DNA of 64,000 bases from Styela clava. Lineage: Eukaryota; Chordata; Ascidiacea; Stolidobranchia; Styelidae. Position numbers and translations under genes: made by a program. The DNA lies in the NCBI RefSeq assembly GCF_964204865.1, contig NC_135261.1:12710001-12774000 (forward strand), read 5' to 3'. This document shows, in pieces, positions 12,086 through 26,086 of this stretch. Numbering within the stretch: position 1 is the first letter of the stretch; every line of letters begins with the position of its first letter. The notes below the pieces were generated by a model. That model saw only the letters and a list, made by a program, of their open reading frames with translations. It had not been told where the DNA came from and ran no database searches.

Positions 12086-15000
12086 ACCGTAAAAGCAGGT
12101 AACTTCGGATGATTTCACTATATTATGAACAATTTCTCCGCCGTTTATTGTTCAATTGAAGCCAAACTTGGAATATAATACATTGAAGCCTTTCTCCTCG
12201 CGATAAACTCGGTTTCATATCAATCAATACTTTTTTTCATTCAAATTATTGACTTTATTTGCCTGCCGATCTGTATTCCAAATGTTTATAACTTCGGATG
12301 GCCACTTTTCGCTTTGCGTCACTTCGTCGTGAGAGAGAAATGTCTGCGTGATCAGTGACGCGTGATAACGTCGCTGCGTAGAACTTACGACGCCGTGATC
12401 CGTTTTGCGTGTCGCACACTGACGTTCATCTATGCCGGCCGTTTTTGTGATTATTAATTCTTCCGGGTCGGCGGACATCAAAGTTTTATATATCTGGTGT
12501 ACCCGTGTGTTTACATCGGCAACAGCTCTTGAAGACAAGAAGGACTGATTTCAAAACCCAAATTAATTTTGTTCTGATTTAATCTTATGTGTTGGCTTTG
12601 ATCTTACTTATCACCGTTTGTATACTATTAATCGTTCGAGTTTAAAGCGAACGGTGATATTATTATCGTCGCCGAGATGGAGATATTTATTAAGACGATG
12701 ATTGATGTTGTTATGCTTTGCACCCGCGATTGTGCGAATACTGAATTTTTATTTATAATAATGATTGAATAAATCGGTCGTTATGCATTTATACTTGTCA
12801 TAAGGCTTTTGGTCCTGATAGCGGGTCGGACACTAATTATAACTATTTCCCTCAAGTTTTAACTTTTTTTTTGAACAAAACAATACCCCAACGGTTATTA
12901 TAGCTAAAACCGTTACCGACTAATTTACAATTTTATCTGCGGAATTTGCCAACTCAGCACTTTACTCGACGATTTTGACAGTGTCGCGCCATAATTATTA
13001 CCGCTAAATGCTTCAAAATACAACGCATGTAATAATTTTGCCCAGCCCTATTCCTGACGTTTCGCAAAACTAAACCATTTATCTCTTGACTATTCTTAAT
13101 TTCATGAAAGTGCTATATCTTGCTATTATGATCGTTTTAATACGAAACAAAAATGAGACAACATGGGACAAATGAAAATAAAAAACGGACGAATAAAATA
13201 AGTCGTAAAAGTAAAAATGGAAAACAATTTTTAATACAAAACAAAAATGAAACGAATGAAAATAATAAAAAAGAAAAATGGATGATGAATTACGGTAGGT
13301 AGTAAAAGTAAAAAAAATGGAAGTGGACAACAATATGGAACAGTGTAGCTTGTGGCCGTGTTGATAATTCAGATATAATGTATTCACAGGCAGATAGACA
13401 TGAAACGGATAAAAACGCCAAAAACCTCCAACCTCCTGCTGTGTGCACCTGTGCAGAGTTTCATGCTCACCTGTGCAACATTCTACTCTTAATATATTAT
13501 CATCGCCGATCGTAAAACCTTGTCATTGTGATAGTATAGATACGCGTATCTGGCTGTTCATCAGCCTTACGTATCAACAACATCTATACGGTCGAAGAAT
13601 GCCGAAATGTTAACACACAAATTTAATGTGCATTAATCGGATTCACAATAAATAAACAGCATATGACCGGGGCTATAATTAAGTTTTTGTAGGATTTGGT
13701 GACGAGGATCAGGTAGGAGTTTTCACTTTATATTTAACTACACGTGGCGCCACATAGTCTGGCGTTCAAATGTCGCAGCGAGTTACGCACGAGCTACGCA
13801 ATGTGACGTCGGCCTTAAATGGAGCGAAATTGAATCACGTTGTTGACGTCACGTTCAGCGTAAGCACCGTAACGTCGATATTTTGACGAAATTTTTAAAT
13901 CAAAATAATATATTTTACTTGAATCTCGTACGACATCTCGTGATCACTGTAATTTTCCTTGTACATTGTGTATGCCCTCTAGCGATTGACGGTCTTTTAG
14001 TGAAGTTAGCGTCGATAGAAGTCGCTATTTTAGCCGCTCAAAAGCGAGGTGTCAATTTTTGGCAAAAAGGAAACAAAAAACAAATACGAAACAAAAATGA
14101 GACAACATGGGACAAATGAAAATAAAAAACGGACGAATAAAATAAGTCGTAAAAGTAAAAATGGAAAACAATTTTTAATACAAAACAAAAATGAAACGAA
14201 TGAAAATAATAAAAAAGAAAAATGGATGATGAATTACGGTAGGTAGTAAAAGTAAAAAAAATGGAAGTGGACAACAATATGGAACAGTGTAGCTTGTGGC
14301 CGTGTTGATAATTCAGATATAATGTATTCACAGGCAGATAGACATGAAACGGATAAAAACGCCAAAAACCTCCAACCTCCTGCTGTGTGCACCTGTGCAG
14401 AGTTTCATGCTCACCTGTGCAACATTCTACTCTTAATATATTATCATCGCCGATCGTAAAACCTTGTCATTGTGATAGTATAGATACGCGTATCTGGCTG
14501 TTCATCAGCCTTACGTATCAACAACATCTATACGGTCGAAGAATGCCGAAATGTTAACACACAAATTTAATGTGCATTAATCGGATTCACAATAAATAAA
14601 CAGCATATGACCGGGGCTATAATTAAGTTTTTGTAGGATTTGGTGACGAGGATCAGGTAGGAGTTTTCACTTTATATTTAACTACACGTGGCGCCACATA
14701 GTCTGGCGTTCAAATGTCGCAGCGAGTTACGCACGAGCTACGCAATGTGACGTCGGCCTTAAATGGAGCGAAATTGAATCACGTTGTTGACGTCACGTTC
14801 AGCGTAAGCACCGTAACGTCGATATTTTGACGAAATTTTTAAATCAAAATAATATATTTTACTTGAATCTCGTACGACATCTCGTGATCACTGTAATTTT
14901 CCTTGTACATTGTGTATGCCCTCTAGCGATTGACGGTCTTTTAGTGAAGTTAGCGTCGATAGAAGTCGCTATTTTAGCCGCTCAAAAGCGAGGTGTCAAT

Positions 15001-15200
15001 TTTTGGCAAAAAGGTGATTTTTTGTGTCAAAAAATAAATCCTATTAGGCGACTGAATATGATAAGAGATTAAGATATATAAGGACTCTCTATAGAAACTG
15101 CCAGAAGCAGAATATGACGTAATTTAGTCGAGATATAAACGATTGAAAATTTCATCCGAAGTTATAAACCATCCGAAGTTACCTGCGTTTACGGTACTCC
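12086..15200. mobile_element. Inverted-repeat transposon 3 (3.1 kb, non-autonomous)
   Basis: The left end ACCGTAAAAGCAGGTAACTT continues to 12111. The right end 15170-15195 is its inverse with one mismatch (CATCCGAAGTTACCTGCGTT then TACGGT). The 8 bp word AGATACGT flanks it at 12078-12085 and 15201-15208, the right copy set off by five bases. Extra copies of TAACTTCGGATG lie just inside both ends (about 12289, 15155). Much of the body is the 930 bp duplication. No transposase is visible. One open frame (12224-12538, minus) has no recognisable domain. Confidence 0.6.
13141..15014. repeat. Near-perfect 930 bp tandem duplication
   Basis: Copy 1 is 13141-14070 and copy 2 is 14085-15014, a constant offset of 944. 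They are separated by a 14 bp A-rich linker (14071-14084). Compared by eye the copies look identical. They carry no recognisable gene; short open frames occur identically in both. Confidence 0.9.
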
Positions 15201-15320
15201 AGATACGTACTCCACCCTTACCTCTGTTACCACACCCACCCTCCTTGCACAACTGTCTGTATAACTATAAATGACCATATTATACATATTTGATTTACCG
15301 TAATATAATTTATACCGGTA

Positions 15321-15328
15321 CATATCAA
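15321..15328. repeat. Target-site duplication CATATCAA, left copy
   Basis: CATATCAA immediately left of foldback element 1. The same word recurs at 26383-26390 and 31217-31224. Confidence 0.8.
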
Positions 15329-15526
15329 ACCAAAGTTACCCCAGCCCACACTCGCTCAGCCCACACTCAGCCTGGCGTCAAGGGGTTAACCAACTATTTT
15401 ACCACTTTATAAACGTTAATACATAAAAACTTGGTGGCTATGACAATATAGAGACCATATTGGATATACACAGCGCAAATGCAATACCAAGCACGGACCA
15501 GTTACCCCTAGTATGGCCCGTCAAAA

Positions 15527-15655
15527 ACGAGTGTGAGCTAGCGTCTCACGAGTGTGGGCTGGCATCCTACGAGTGTGAGCTAGCGTCACACGAGTGTGGG
15601 CTGGCATCCTACGAGTGTGGGCTAGCGTCACACGAGTGTGGGCTGGCGTTCTGAC
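15527..15655 (+). repeat. 21 bp minisatellite in the left arm of element 1
   Basis: Six copies of a roughly 21 bp unit of the form CGAGTGTGGGCTGGCATCCTA, alternating with a version reading GCTAGCGTCACA. Short open frames here are by-products of the repeat. Confidence 0.85.
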
Positions 15656-16139
15656 AGTGTTATACGGTAAGTTAAGGCATCCTAAACGCTCACAGATTAC
15701 TAAATTACATATATCCACGTTTACCTCAGCACCAGAACCTCTCAGAGTCCGGCAATTGATAGCACAAAATGGCCACAAATGATTCAAAATCAACTGAACA
15801 ATAATATCTCTAACCAGTGTTACCAGATATGACGGTAAACAAGCCTGAAATTGACCGTCGAAACTCAAAAATAAGAAAATTGAAATTTAAGCTAAGTGTC
15901 TGTTCTTTTTATGAAAAAAAATGTAGTTATGAATAAACCATAATTGATTTGCACAAATACATCTTGTATAATAAAAAATAAACATGATGAAAACATTTCA
16001 CCAGCAGATACACATTGTCTCGAAGGCTTTTGATGTCGAATTTCAACAGTTCATCGAAAAGAAATCAACGAAATGTTTACCACGGAATTAAATTATCATA
16101 ATATACAGTATATGATCTTACAAATTTCAAAAAATTTTA

Positions 16140-17590
16140 TCGTAGAGAAAGACTTCAAATTTAAAATCAAAATTAGCACACTCGACCGTTATCAATATTT
16201 CGCGGTAATGGTGTTCAACGTCAAATTTCAATTGTAAATTGAAAATGATCCTATGGTTTGTTCCTTAAAAAATTTAATAGTCTCATTACATAGTATTTCA
16301 TCTAAAATATATTAAAAAATAAAAAAATTTTACCGTCGGGAAAGACTTTAAAATTAAAGTCAAAATTAGCACACTCGACCGTTATCAATATTTCACGGTA
16401 ATGGTGTTCTACGTCAAATTTCAATTGTAAATTGGAAATGATCCTATGGTTTGTTCCTCAAAAAATTGAATAGTCATATTACATTGTAATTCATCTCAAA
16501 AATATTAGAAAATAAAAAAATTTTACCGTCGGGAAAGAATTTAAAATTAAAGTCAAAATTAGCACACTCAACCGTTATCAACATTCGCGGTAAAGGTGTT
16601 CCACGTCAAATTTTAATTGTAAATTGAAAATGATCCTATGGTTTGTTCCTCAAAAAATTTGATAGTCATATTACATAGTATTTCATTTGAAATATATTGA
16701 AAAATAAAAAAATTTTACCGTCGGGAAAGACTTTAAAATTAAAGTCAAAATTAGCATACTCGACCGTTATCAATATTTCACGGTAATGGTGTTCTACGCC
16801 AAATTTTAATTGTGAATTGAAAATGATTTTATGGTTTGTTCCTCAAAAAATTTAATAGTCATATTACATAGTATTTCATCTAAAAAATATTGAAAAATAA
16901 AAAAATTTTACCGTCGGGAAAGACTTCAAAATTAAAGTCAAAATTAGCACACTCAACCGTTATCAATATTTCACGGTAATGGTGTTCTACGTCAAATTTT
17001 AATTGTGAATTGAAAATGATCCTATGGTTTGTTCCTCAAAAAATTTAATAGTCATATTACATAGTATTTCATCTAAAAAATATTGAAAAATAAAAAAATT
17101 CTACCGTCGGGAAAGCCTTTCAAATTGAAGTCAAAATTAGCACACCCAACCATTATCAATATTTCGCGGTAATAGTGTTCCACGTTAAATTTTAATTGTA
17201 AATTGAAAATGATTCTATGGTTTGTTCCTCAAAAAATTTAAGAGTCATATTACATAGTATTTCATCTAAAAAATATTGAAAAATAAAAAAATTTTACCGT
17301 CGGGAAAGACTTGAAAATTGAAATCAAAATTAGCACACTCGACCGTTATCAATATTTCGCGGTAATAGTGTTCCACGTTAAATTTTAATTGTAAATTGAA
17401 AATGATCCTATGGTTTGTTCCTCATAAAATTCAAGAGTCATATTACATAGTATTTCATCTAAAATATATTAAAAAATAAAAAAAATTTACCGTCGGAAAG
17501 ACTTTAAAATTAAAGTCAAAATTAGCACACTCGACCGTTATCAATATTTCACGGTAATGGTGTTCTACGTTAAATTTTAATTGTAAATTG
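16140..17590 (+). repeat. 192-193 bp satellite, left array (about 8 units)
   Basis: The landmark TACCGTCGG recurs at 16331, 16524, 16716, 16909, 17102, 17295 and 17488, with a diverged first unit near 16140. Each unit also has GCACACTCGACCGTTATCAA and TCCTATGGTTTGTTCCTC. Confidence 0.95.
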
Positions 17591-18600
17591 GAAATGCCGG
17601 AGTTGCTTCTATACCGCTTTGATTCAGAATCTACATTCCGGAGTCGGGGTCAAATCCGGTGTTATTTCTATAATATTTGGAGTCAGATTCAGAATCCACA
17701 TTTTGGTAATTCCGGAGTCGGGGTCAAATCCGGTGTTGTTTCTATAATATTTGAAGTCAGATTCAGAGTCTACATTTCATTAATTCCGGAGTCGGGATTA
17801 AATCCGGTGTTGTTTCTATATTATTTGGAGTCAGATTCAGAGTCCACATTTCGGTAATTCCGGAGTCGGAGTCAAAGCCGGAGTTATTTTTATAAAATTT
17901 GGAGTCAGATTCAGAGTCAAAAATTTCGTTAATTCCGCAGTCGGGATCAAATCCGGTGTTGTTTTTATATTATTTTGGAGTCAGATTCGGAGTCCACATT
18001 TCGTTAATGTCGGAGTCAAAGCCGGAGTTATTTTTATAAAATTTGGAGTCAGATTCAGAGTCAAAATTTCGTTAATTCCGGAGTCGGGGTCAAATCCGAT
18101 GTTGTTTCTATAATATTTTGGAGTCAGATTCGGAGTCCACATTTCGTTAAATCCGGTGTCGGAGTCAACGCCGGAGGGATTTCTATAATATTTGGAGTCC
18201 GAACCAGAGTCCACATTTCGTTAATTCCGGAGTCAGATTCAGAGTTCACATTTCGTTAATGTCGGAGTTAAAGCCGGAGTTATTTCTATAATTTTTGGAG
18301 TCAAATTCAGAGTCCAAATTTCGTTAATTCCGGAGTCGGGGTCAAATCCGGTGTTGTTTCTATAATACTTGGAGTCAGATTCGGAGTCAACATTTCGTTA
18401 ATTCCGGAGTCGGAGTCAAAGCCGGAGTTGTTTCTATAAAATTTAGAGTCAGATTCAGAGTCCCCATTTCGTTAATTCCGAAGTCGCGGTCAAATCCGGT
18501 GTTGTTTCTATAATATTTGGAGTCGGGGTCAAATCCGGTGTTGTTTCTTTAATATTTCGAGTCAGATTCCAAGTTCACATTTTGTTAATTCCGAAATCAT
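17588..18600 (+). repeat. GGAGTC-rich minisatellite at the centre of element 1
   Basis: Irregular tandem units of roughly 70-90 bp built on GGAGTCAGATTCAGAGTC, CACATTTCGTTAATTCC and GGAGTCGGGGTCAAATCCGG followed by GTTGTTTCTATAATATTT. It abuts the last satellite unit directly. Confidence 0.85.
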
Positions 18601-19562
18601 GGTTGGCATCCTAACATAATAACATTGGGTTCCTACCCAAACTGTAAAAATAGAAACGATATTTTCGGAATTGGGATCTGGAATTTTTAGTGACTTGTCG
18701 TTTTCAGTTGGTTATGTTTAGATGCTTTATTTATTTACTTTTAACGCATTTGGTTTATTTTATTTATATGAGAAAATTATATTTATACAAATTTTTAATA
18801 TTTATGATTTAGCAATCAATACACATAATATAATTTTGAATATTGATAAATTCACCTTTCTTTTCAAATTTCATTTTGAGACTATTTTTAAAATGAGAGT
18901 ATGGCTATGTACATCTGAAACTGTAACTGCAAATAATTTTCTCGAACCAAAATCTGCATACCAAATTTCTGGAGATTGATACATAAAAATTGCAATAACG
19001 TTATAAATTTCTTTGCCCGGTGTGTTGGAGAGATTTGGTAAGAGTGGAGTTGGGTGATATCTTTGCTGTAATAACGCTATGATTGTTTAGTGATTTCTAA
19101 TTTTTATAGATTTTCATATCAAGACAGTAAAACATATGTTACTGTGCGAAGCACAATTACATATGAAATTGTATAACTGAATTCACACCACCAATCTGGC
19201 GTTAATATGACTGTGGTTATGGAGTATAGCTTGATGTACATTTGGCATGATCAATTATTTTTGTTTCCAACATTGCGGTGTAAATAACTTTTATAGAAAA
19301 GATTTTTACTTATTATTCAAACTTGAACTCGGTCTGATGATGTGTCTTGATGAAAATGAAATTTGGATCAAAAATATTTCTTACGCTTGGATAATCGACT
19401 TTGGGTATTTGACTTATTGCATAATCTTTATATATATTGTAGCGTTATTGCATTGATATCTGCGCCAAATGAGGGCAATTAAATTTTGAGGTTTTTTTTT
19501 ATAAGTATGATATTGTCTTTTTCTTATCGTGTTGCAATAAATACACTTAGTAAATATTGTTG
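18601..19562. other. Unique centre of foldback element 1
   Basis: AT-rich, with short open frames on both strands but no recognisable protein. It may be captured host DNA or transposon remnant. Confidence 0.4.
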
Positions 19563-20598
19563 TATTTGATTTGAATTTCTTTAACGCGGATGTCACAATT
19601 GTTTTGAGAGACTTAAAAAGATCATAAGACCAATAGGACTCCTCCTTAAAACTGAATTAGCAAGCGTAATGGGTGCTGGAATAGAACCCTTGATTTCGAT
19701 TATATCAACATTATGTATAGCAGTTTCCTGTTGAACTATGAGAGGTCATTAAAATATTTCAGTCTGAACAGCATTTGCGGTAGGTTTTAATTGTATGCGC
19801 AAACTTATCTGTCTGAATCAGATCAAGTTCGAGCAAATCACTAGAAGACGATCATGATAAGGCCTCGCGAATCCTACAATGTCGCACTCGTATCAAGCGC
19901 TACATTTTCATTGTTCGGTGACAACAACAAAATTTTGCATTTGGAAGACTGTAAAGTACGAAATCGCTTGAATGATTTCGAAATATTCGATTTGTTATGA
20001 ATTGTTAAAAATTACCATCCACGTTGGCTCCCCGATATTGCCTCCTAAAATGACTATTTAAAAGATAATGATAGCAGGGGTATTTGATTTGAATTTCTTT
20101 AACGCGGATGTCACAATTGTTTTGAGAGACTTAAAAAGATCATAAGACCAATAGGACTCCTCCTTAAAACTGAATTAGCAAGCGTAATGGGTGCTGGAAT
20201 AGAACCCTTGATTTCGATTATATCAACATTATGTATAGCAGTTTCCTGTTGAACTATGAGAGGTCATTAAAATATTTCAGTCTGAACAGCATTTGCGGTA
20301 GGTTTTAATTGTATGCGCAAACTTATCTGTCTGAATCAGATCAAGTTCGAGCAAATCACTAGAAGACGATCATGATAAGGCCTCGCGAATCCTACAATGT
20401 CGCACTCGTATCAAGCGCTACATTTTCATTGTTCGGTGACAACAACAAAATTTTGCATTTGGAAGACTGTAAAGTACGAAATCGCTTGAATGATTTCGAA
20501 ATATTCGATTTGTTATGAATTGTTAAAAATTACCATCCACGTTGGCTCCCCGATATTGCCTCCTAAAATGACTATTTAAAAGATAATGATAGCAGGGG
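19563..20598. repeat. Perfect 518 bp tandem duplication
   Basis: Copies 19563-20080 and 20081-20598 abut head to tail at a constant offset of 518, with no difference seen by eye. The end of the second copy runs into CAGGGGTGGTCAACCTT, which resembles a hAT terminus. Confidence 0.9.
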
Positions 20599-20994
20599 TG
20601 GTCAACCTTATTTCGACTGAAATCTTCAAGACAGATCGCGATCGATAATAAGGGAATACACATAAACGAATGAGAACTGAATAGGCAGAGAAAACTGCAC
20701 ACAGGTATTTAAAAAATTCACCGCTGTCAATAAGCTCATCTCCGTAGGCGCATTCTCAATGCAATCATCCAAAAAATTTGTATTTTTTATTTTTCATTAA
20801 ATTTCTTAATTATGTAATTGTACCCTAAGTACATGTTTCATCATTTATTTAAATCATATAAGTCAGATCCAATGCTTGTCAATTTTAGTTGTAAGCGTTG
20901 AAAATTCCTTTAAAAAGATTATCAAGTATCTATCTATTACAGCGTTTTCCAACCTTTTTTGGTCGCGGACTATATTAATAACGGCCGGGTGTCC

Positions 20995-23900
20995 TAATTT
21001 TAACTTTAAAGTCTTTCCCGACGGTAGAATTGTATTATCCATATATTTTTTAGATGAAATGACATGTAATATGACTATTCAATTTTTTGAGGAACAAACC
21101 ATAGGATCAATTTACAATTAAAATTTAACGTGGAACACTATTACCGCGAAATATTGATAATGGTTGAGTGTGCTAATTTTGACTTTAATTTGAAAGGCTT
21201 TCCCGACGGTAGAATTTTTTTATTTTTCAATATTTTTTAGATGAAATACTATGTAATATGATTATTAAATTTTTTAGGGAACAAACCATAGGATCATTTT
21301 CAATTCACAATTAAAATTTGACGTAGAACACCATTACCGTGAAATATTGATAACGGTTGAGTGTGCTAATTTTGATTTCAATTTTCAAGTCTTTCCCGAC
21401 GGTAAAATTTTTTTATTTTTCAATATTTTTTAGATGAAATACTATGTAATATGACTCTTAAATTTTTTGAGGAACAAACCATAGAATCATTTTCAATTTA
21501 CAATTAAAATTTAACGTGGAACACTATTACCGCGAAATATTGATAATGGTTGGGTGTGCTAATTTTGACTTTAATTTGAAAGGCTTTCCCGACAGTAGAA
21601 TTTTTTTATTTTTCAATATTTTTTAGATGAAATACTATGTAATATGACTATTAAATTTTTTGAGGAACAAACCATAGGATCATTTTCAATTCACAATTAA
21701 AATTTGACGTAGAACACCATTACCGTGAAATATTGATAACGGTTGAGTGTGCTAATTTTGACTTCAATTTTAAAGTCTTTCCCGACGGTAAAATTTTTTT
21801 ATTTTTCAATATTTTTTAGATGAAATACTATGTAATATGACTATTAAATTTTTTGAGGAACAAACCATAAAATCATTTTCAATTCACAATTAAAATTTGG
21901 CGTAGAACACCATTACCGTGAAATATTGATAACGGTCGAGTATGCTAATTTTGACTTTAATTTTAAAGTCTTTCCCGACGGTAAAATTTTTTTATTTTTC
22001 AATATATTTTAAATGAAATACTATGTAATATGACTATCAAATTTTTTGAGGAACAAACCATAGGATCATTTTCAATTTACAATTAAAATTTGACGTGGAA
22101 CACCTTTACCGCGAATGTTGATAACGGTTGAGTGTGCTAATTTTGACTTTAATTTTAAATTCTTTCCCGACGGTAAAATTTTTTTATTTTCTAATATTTT
22201 TGAGATGAATTACAATGTAATATGACTATTCAATTTTTTGAGGAACAAACCATAGGATCATTTCCAATTTACAATTGAAATTTGACGTAGAACACCATTA
22301 CCGTGAAATATTGATAAAGGTCGAGTGTGCTAATTTTGACTTTAATTTTAAAGTCTTTCCCGACGGTAAAATTTTTTTATTTTTCAATATTTTTTTAAGG
22401 AACAAACCATAGGATCATTTCCAATTTACAATTAAAATTTGACGTGGAACACCTTTACCGCGAAATATTGATAACGGTTGAGTGTGCTAATTTTAACTTC
22501 AATTTTAAAGTCTTTCCCGACGGTAAAATTTTTTTATTTTTCAATATTTTTTAAATGAAATACTATGTAATATGACTATTAAATTTTTTGAGGAACAAAC
22601 CATAGGATCATTTTCAATTTACAATTAAAATTTGACGTGGAACACCTTTACCGCGAATGTTGATAACGGTTGAGTGTGCTAATTTTGACTTTAATTTTAA
22701 AATCTTTCCCGACGGTAGAATTTTTTTATTTTCTGATATTTTTGAGATGAATTACAATGTAATATAACTATTCAATTTTTTGAGGAACAAACCATAGGAT
22801 CATTTCCAATTTACAATTGAAATTTGACGTAGAACACCATTACCGTGAAATATTGATAACGGTCGAGTGTGCTAATTTTGATTTCAATTTTCAAGTCTTT
22901 CCCGACGGTAAAATTTTTTTATTTTTCAATATTTTTTAGATGAAATACTATGTAATATGACTCTTAAATTTTTTGAGGAACAAACCATAGAATCATTTTC
23001 AATTTACAATTAAAATTTAACGTGGAACACTATTACCGCGAAATATTGATAATGGTTGGGTGTGCTAATTTTGACTTTAATTTGAAAGGCTTTCCCGACG
23101 GTAGAATTTTTTTATTTTTCAATATTTTTTAGATGAAATACTATGTAATATGACTATTAAATTTTTTGAGGAACAAACCATAAAATCATTTTCAATTCAC
23201 AATTAAAATTTGGCGTAGAACACCATTACCGTGAAATATTGATAACGGTCGAGTATGCTAATTTTGACTTTAATTTTAAAGTCTTTCCCGACGGTAAAAT
23301 TTTTTTATTTTTCAATATATTTCAAATGAAATACTATGTAATATGACTATCAAATTTTTTGAGGAACAAACCATAGGATCATTTTCAATTTACAATTAAA
23401 ATTTGACGTGGAACACCTTTACCGCGAATGTTGATAACGGTTGAGTGTGCTAATTTTGACTTTAATTTTAAATTCTTTCCCGACGGTAAATTTTTTTATT
23501 TTCTAATATTTTTGAGATGAATTACAATGTAATATGACTATTCAATTTTTTGAGGAACAAACCATAGGATCATTTCCAATTTACAATTGAAATTTGACGT
23601 AGAACACCATTACCGTGAAATATTGATAAAGGTCGAGTGTGCTAATTTTGACTTTAATTTTAAAGTCTTTCCCGACGGTAAAATTTTTTTATTTTTTAAT
23701 ATATTTTAGATGAAATACTATGTAATATGAATCTTAAATTTTTTGAGGAACAAACCAGAAAATCAATTTATAATCAAAATTTGACGTGGAACACTATTAC
23801 CGCGAAATATTGATAATAGTTGAGTGTGCTAATTTTGACTTTGATTTTAAAGGTTTTCCCGACGGTAAAATTTTTTTATTTTTCAATATTTTTTAGATAA

Positions 23901-25600
23901 AATACTATGTAATATGACTATTAAATTTTTTGAGGAACAAACCATAGGATCAATTTACAATTAAAATTTGACGTAGAACACCATTACCGTGAAATATTGA
24001 TAACGGTCGAGTTTTGCTAATTTTGACTTTAATTTTGAAGTCTTTCCCGACTGTAAAACTTTTTTATTTTTCAATATATTTTAGATGGAATACTATGTAA
24101 TATGACTCTCAAATTTTTTGAGGAACAAACCATAGGATCAATTTACAATTAAAATTTAACGTGGAACACTATTACCGCGAAATATTGATAATGGTTGAGT
24201 GTGCTAATTTTGACTTTAATTTGAAAGGCTTTCCCGACGGTAGAATTTTTTTATTTTTCAATATTTTTTAGATGAAATACTATGTAATTTGACTATTAAA
24301 TTTTTTGAGGAACAAACCATAGGATCATTTTCAATTCACAATTAAAATTTGACGTAGAACACCATTACCGTGAAATATTGATAACGGTCGAGTGTGCTAA
24401 TTTTGACTTTAATTTTAAAGTCTTTCCCGACGTTAAAATTTTTTTATTTTTCAATATATTTTAGATGGAATACTATGTAATATGACTCTCAAATTTTTTG
24501 AGGAACAAACCATAGGATCAATTTACAATTAAAATTTAACGTGGAGCACTATTACCGCGAAATATTGATAATGGTTGAGTGTGCTAATTTTGACTTTAAT
24601 TTGAAAGGCTTTCCCAACCGTAGAATTTTTTTATTTTTCAATATTTTTTAGATGAAATACTATGTAATATGACTATTAAATTTTTTGAGGAACAAATCAT
24701 AGGATCATTTTTAATTTACAATTAAAATTTGACGTAGAACACCATTACCGTGAAATATTGATAACGGTCGAGTGTGCTAATTTTGACTTTAATTTTAAAG
24801 TCTTTCCCGACGGTAAAATTTTTTTATTTTTCAATATATTTTAAATGAAATACTATGTAATATGACTATCAAATTTTTTGAGGAACAAACCATAGGATCA
24901 TTTTCAATTTACAATTAAAATTTGACGTGGAACACCCTTACCGCGAATGTTGATAACGGTTGAGTGTGCTAATTTTGACTTTAATTTTAAAGTCTTTCCC
25001 GACGGTAAAATTTTTTTATTTTTCAATATATTTCAAATGAAATACTATGTAATATGACTATCAAATTTTTTGAGGAACAAACCATAGGATCATTTTCAAT
25101 TTACAATTGAAATTTGACGTGGAACACCATTACCGTGAAATATTGATAACGGTCGAGTGTGCTAATTTTGACTTTAATTTTAAATTCTTTCCCGACGGTA
25201 GAATTTTTTTATTTTCTGATATTTTTGAGATGAATTACAATGTAATATGACTATTCAATTTTTTGAGGAACAAACCATAGGATCATTTCCAATTTACAAT
25301 TGAAATTTGACGTGGAACACCATTACCGTGAAATATTGATAACGGTCGAGTGTGCTAATTTTGACTTTAATTTTAAAGTCTTTCCCGACGGTAAAATTTT
25401 TTTATTTTTTAATATATTTTAGATGAAATACTATGTAATGAGACTATTAAATTTTTTAAGGAACAAACCATAGGATCATTTTCAATTTACAATTGAAATT
25501 TGACGTTGAACACCATTACCGCGAAATATTGATAACGGTCGAGTGTGCTAATTTTGATTTTAAATTTGAAGTCTTTCTTTACGGTAAAATTTTTTGAAAT
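20995..25600 (-). repeat. 192-193 bp satellite, right array (about 24-25 units)
   Basis: Same satellite as at 16140-17590 but in inverse orientation. The landmark TTTCCCGACGGTA recurs about every 190 bp from about 21010 to 25385. A few units are internally deleted (for example near 22390) and several have diverged landmarks (near 24050, 24609). Higher-order similarity between groups of units, for example around 21390 and 22890, suggests expansion by blocks. Confidence 0.95.
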
Positions 25601-26086
25601 TTGTAAGATCATATACTGTATATTATGATAATTTAATTCCGTGGTAAACATTTCGTTGATTTCTTTTCGATGAACTGTTGAATTTCGACATCAAAAGCCT
25701 TCGAGACAATGTGGCAATGGTGAAATGTTTTCATCATGTTTATTTTTTATTATACAAGATGTATTTGTGCAAATCAATTATGGTTTATTCATAACTACTT
25801 TTTTTTTCATAAAAAGAACAGACACTTAGCTTAAATTTCAATTTTCTTATTTTTGAGTTTCGACGGTCAATTTCAGGCTTGTTTACCGTCATATCTGGTA
25901 ACACTGGTTAGAGATATTATTGTTCAGTTGATTTTGAATCATTTTCCCGGCATTTGTGGCCATTTTGTGCTATCAATTGCCGGACTCTGAGAGGTTCTGG
26001 TGCTGAGGTAAACGTGGATATATGTAATTTAGTAATCTGTGAGCGTTTAGGATGCCTTAACTTACCGTATAACACTGTCAGAACGC

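Noticed and set aside
10511..13052. A single 2.5 kb hAT element from CAGGGCTGGGC (10511) to GCCCAGCCCTA (about 13050)
   Set aside because: The ends look inverse, but there is no target duplication and the right end lies inside element 3 while the left lies outside it. They are more likely ends of two unrelated decayed elements.
13079..14331. Repeated hydrophobic open frames in the 930 bp duplication as a membrane protein
   Set aside because: Phe/Ser/Tyr-rich frames are expected opposite an A-rich tract. No start context, splice sites or domain support a protein.
15460..15868. Repetitive peptides (ASHECGLASYEC-like and AHTRVTLAHTRR-like) as coding repeats
   Set aside because: They are translations of the 21 bp minisatellite. 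They occur in both arms, on both strands and in several frames.
20876..21121. An 81-residue open frame at the start of the right satellite array
   Set aside because: It runs into the satellite and is not preserved in other units.
16140..25600. CRISPR-like or other prokaryotic repeat array
   Set aside because: The units are contiguous 192 bp satellites without unique spacers, in a spliced eukaryotic genome.
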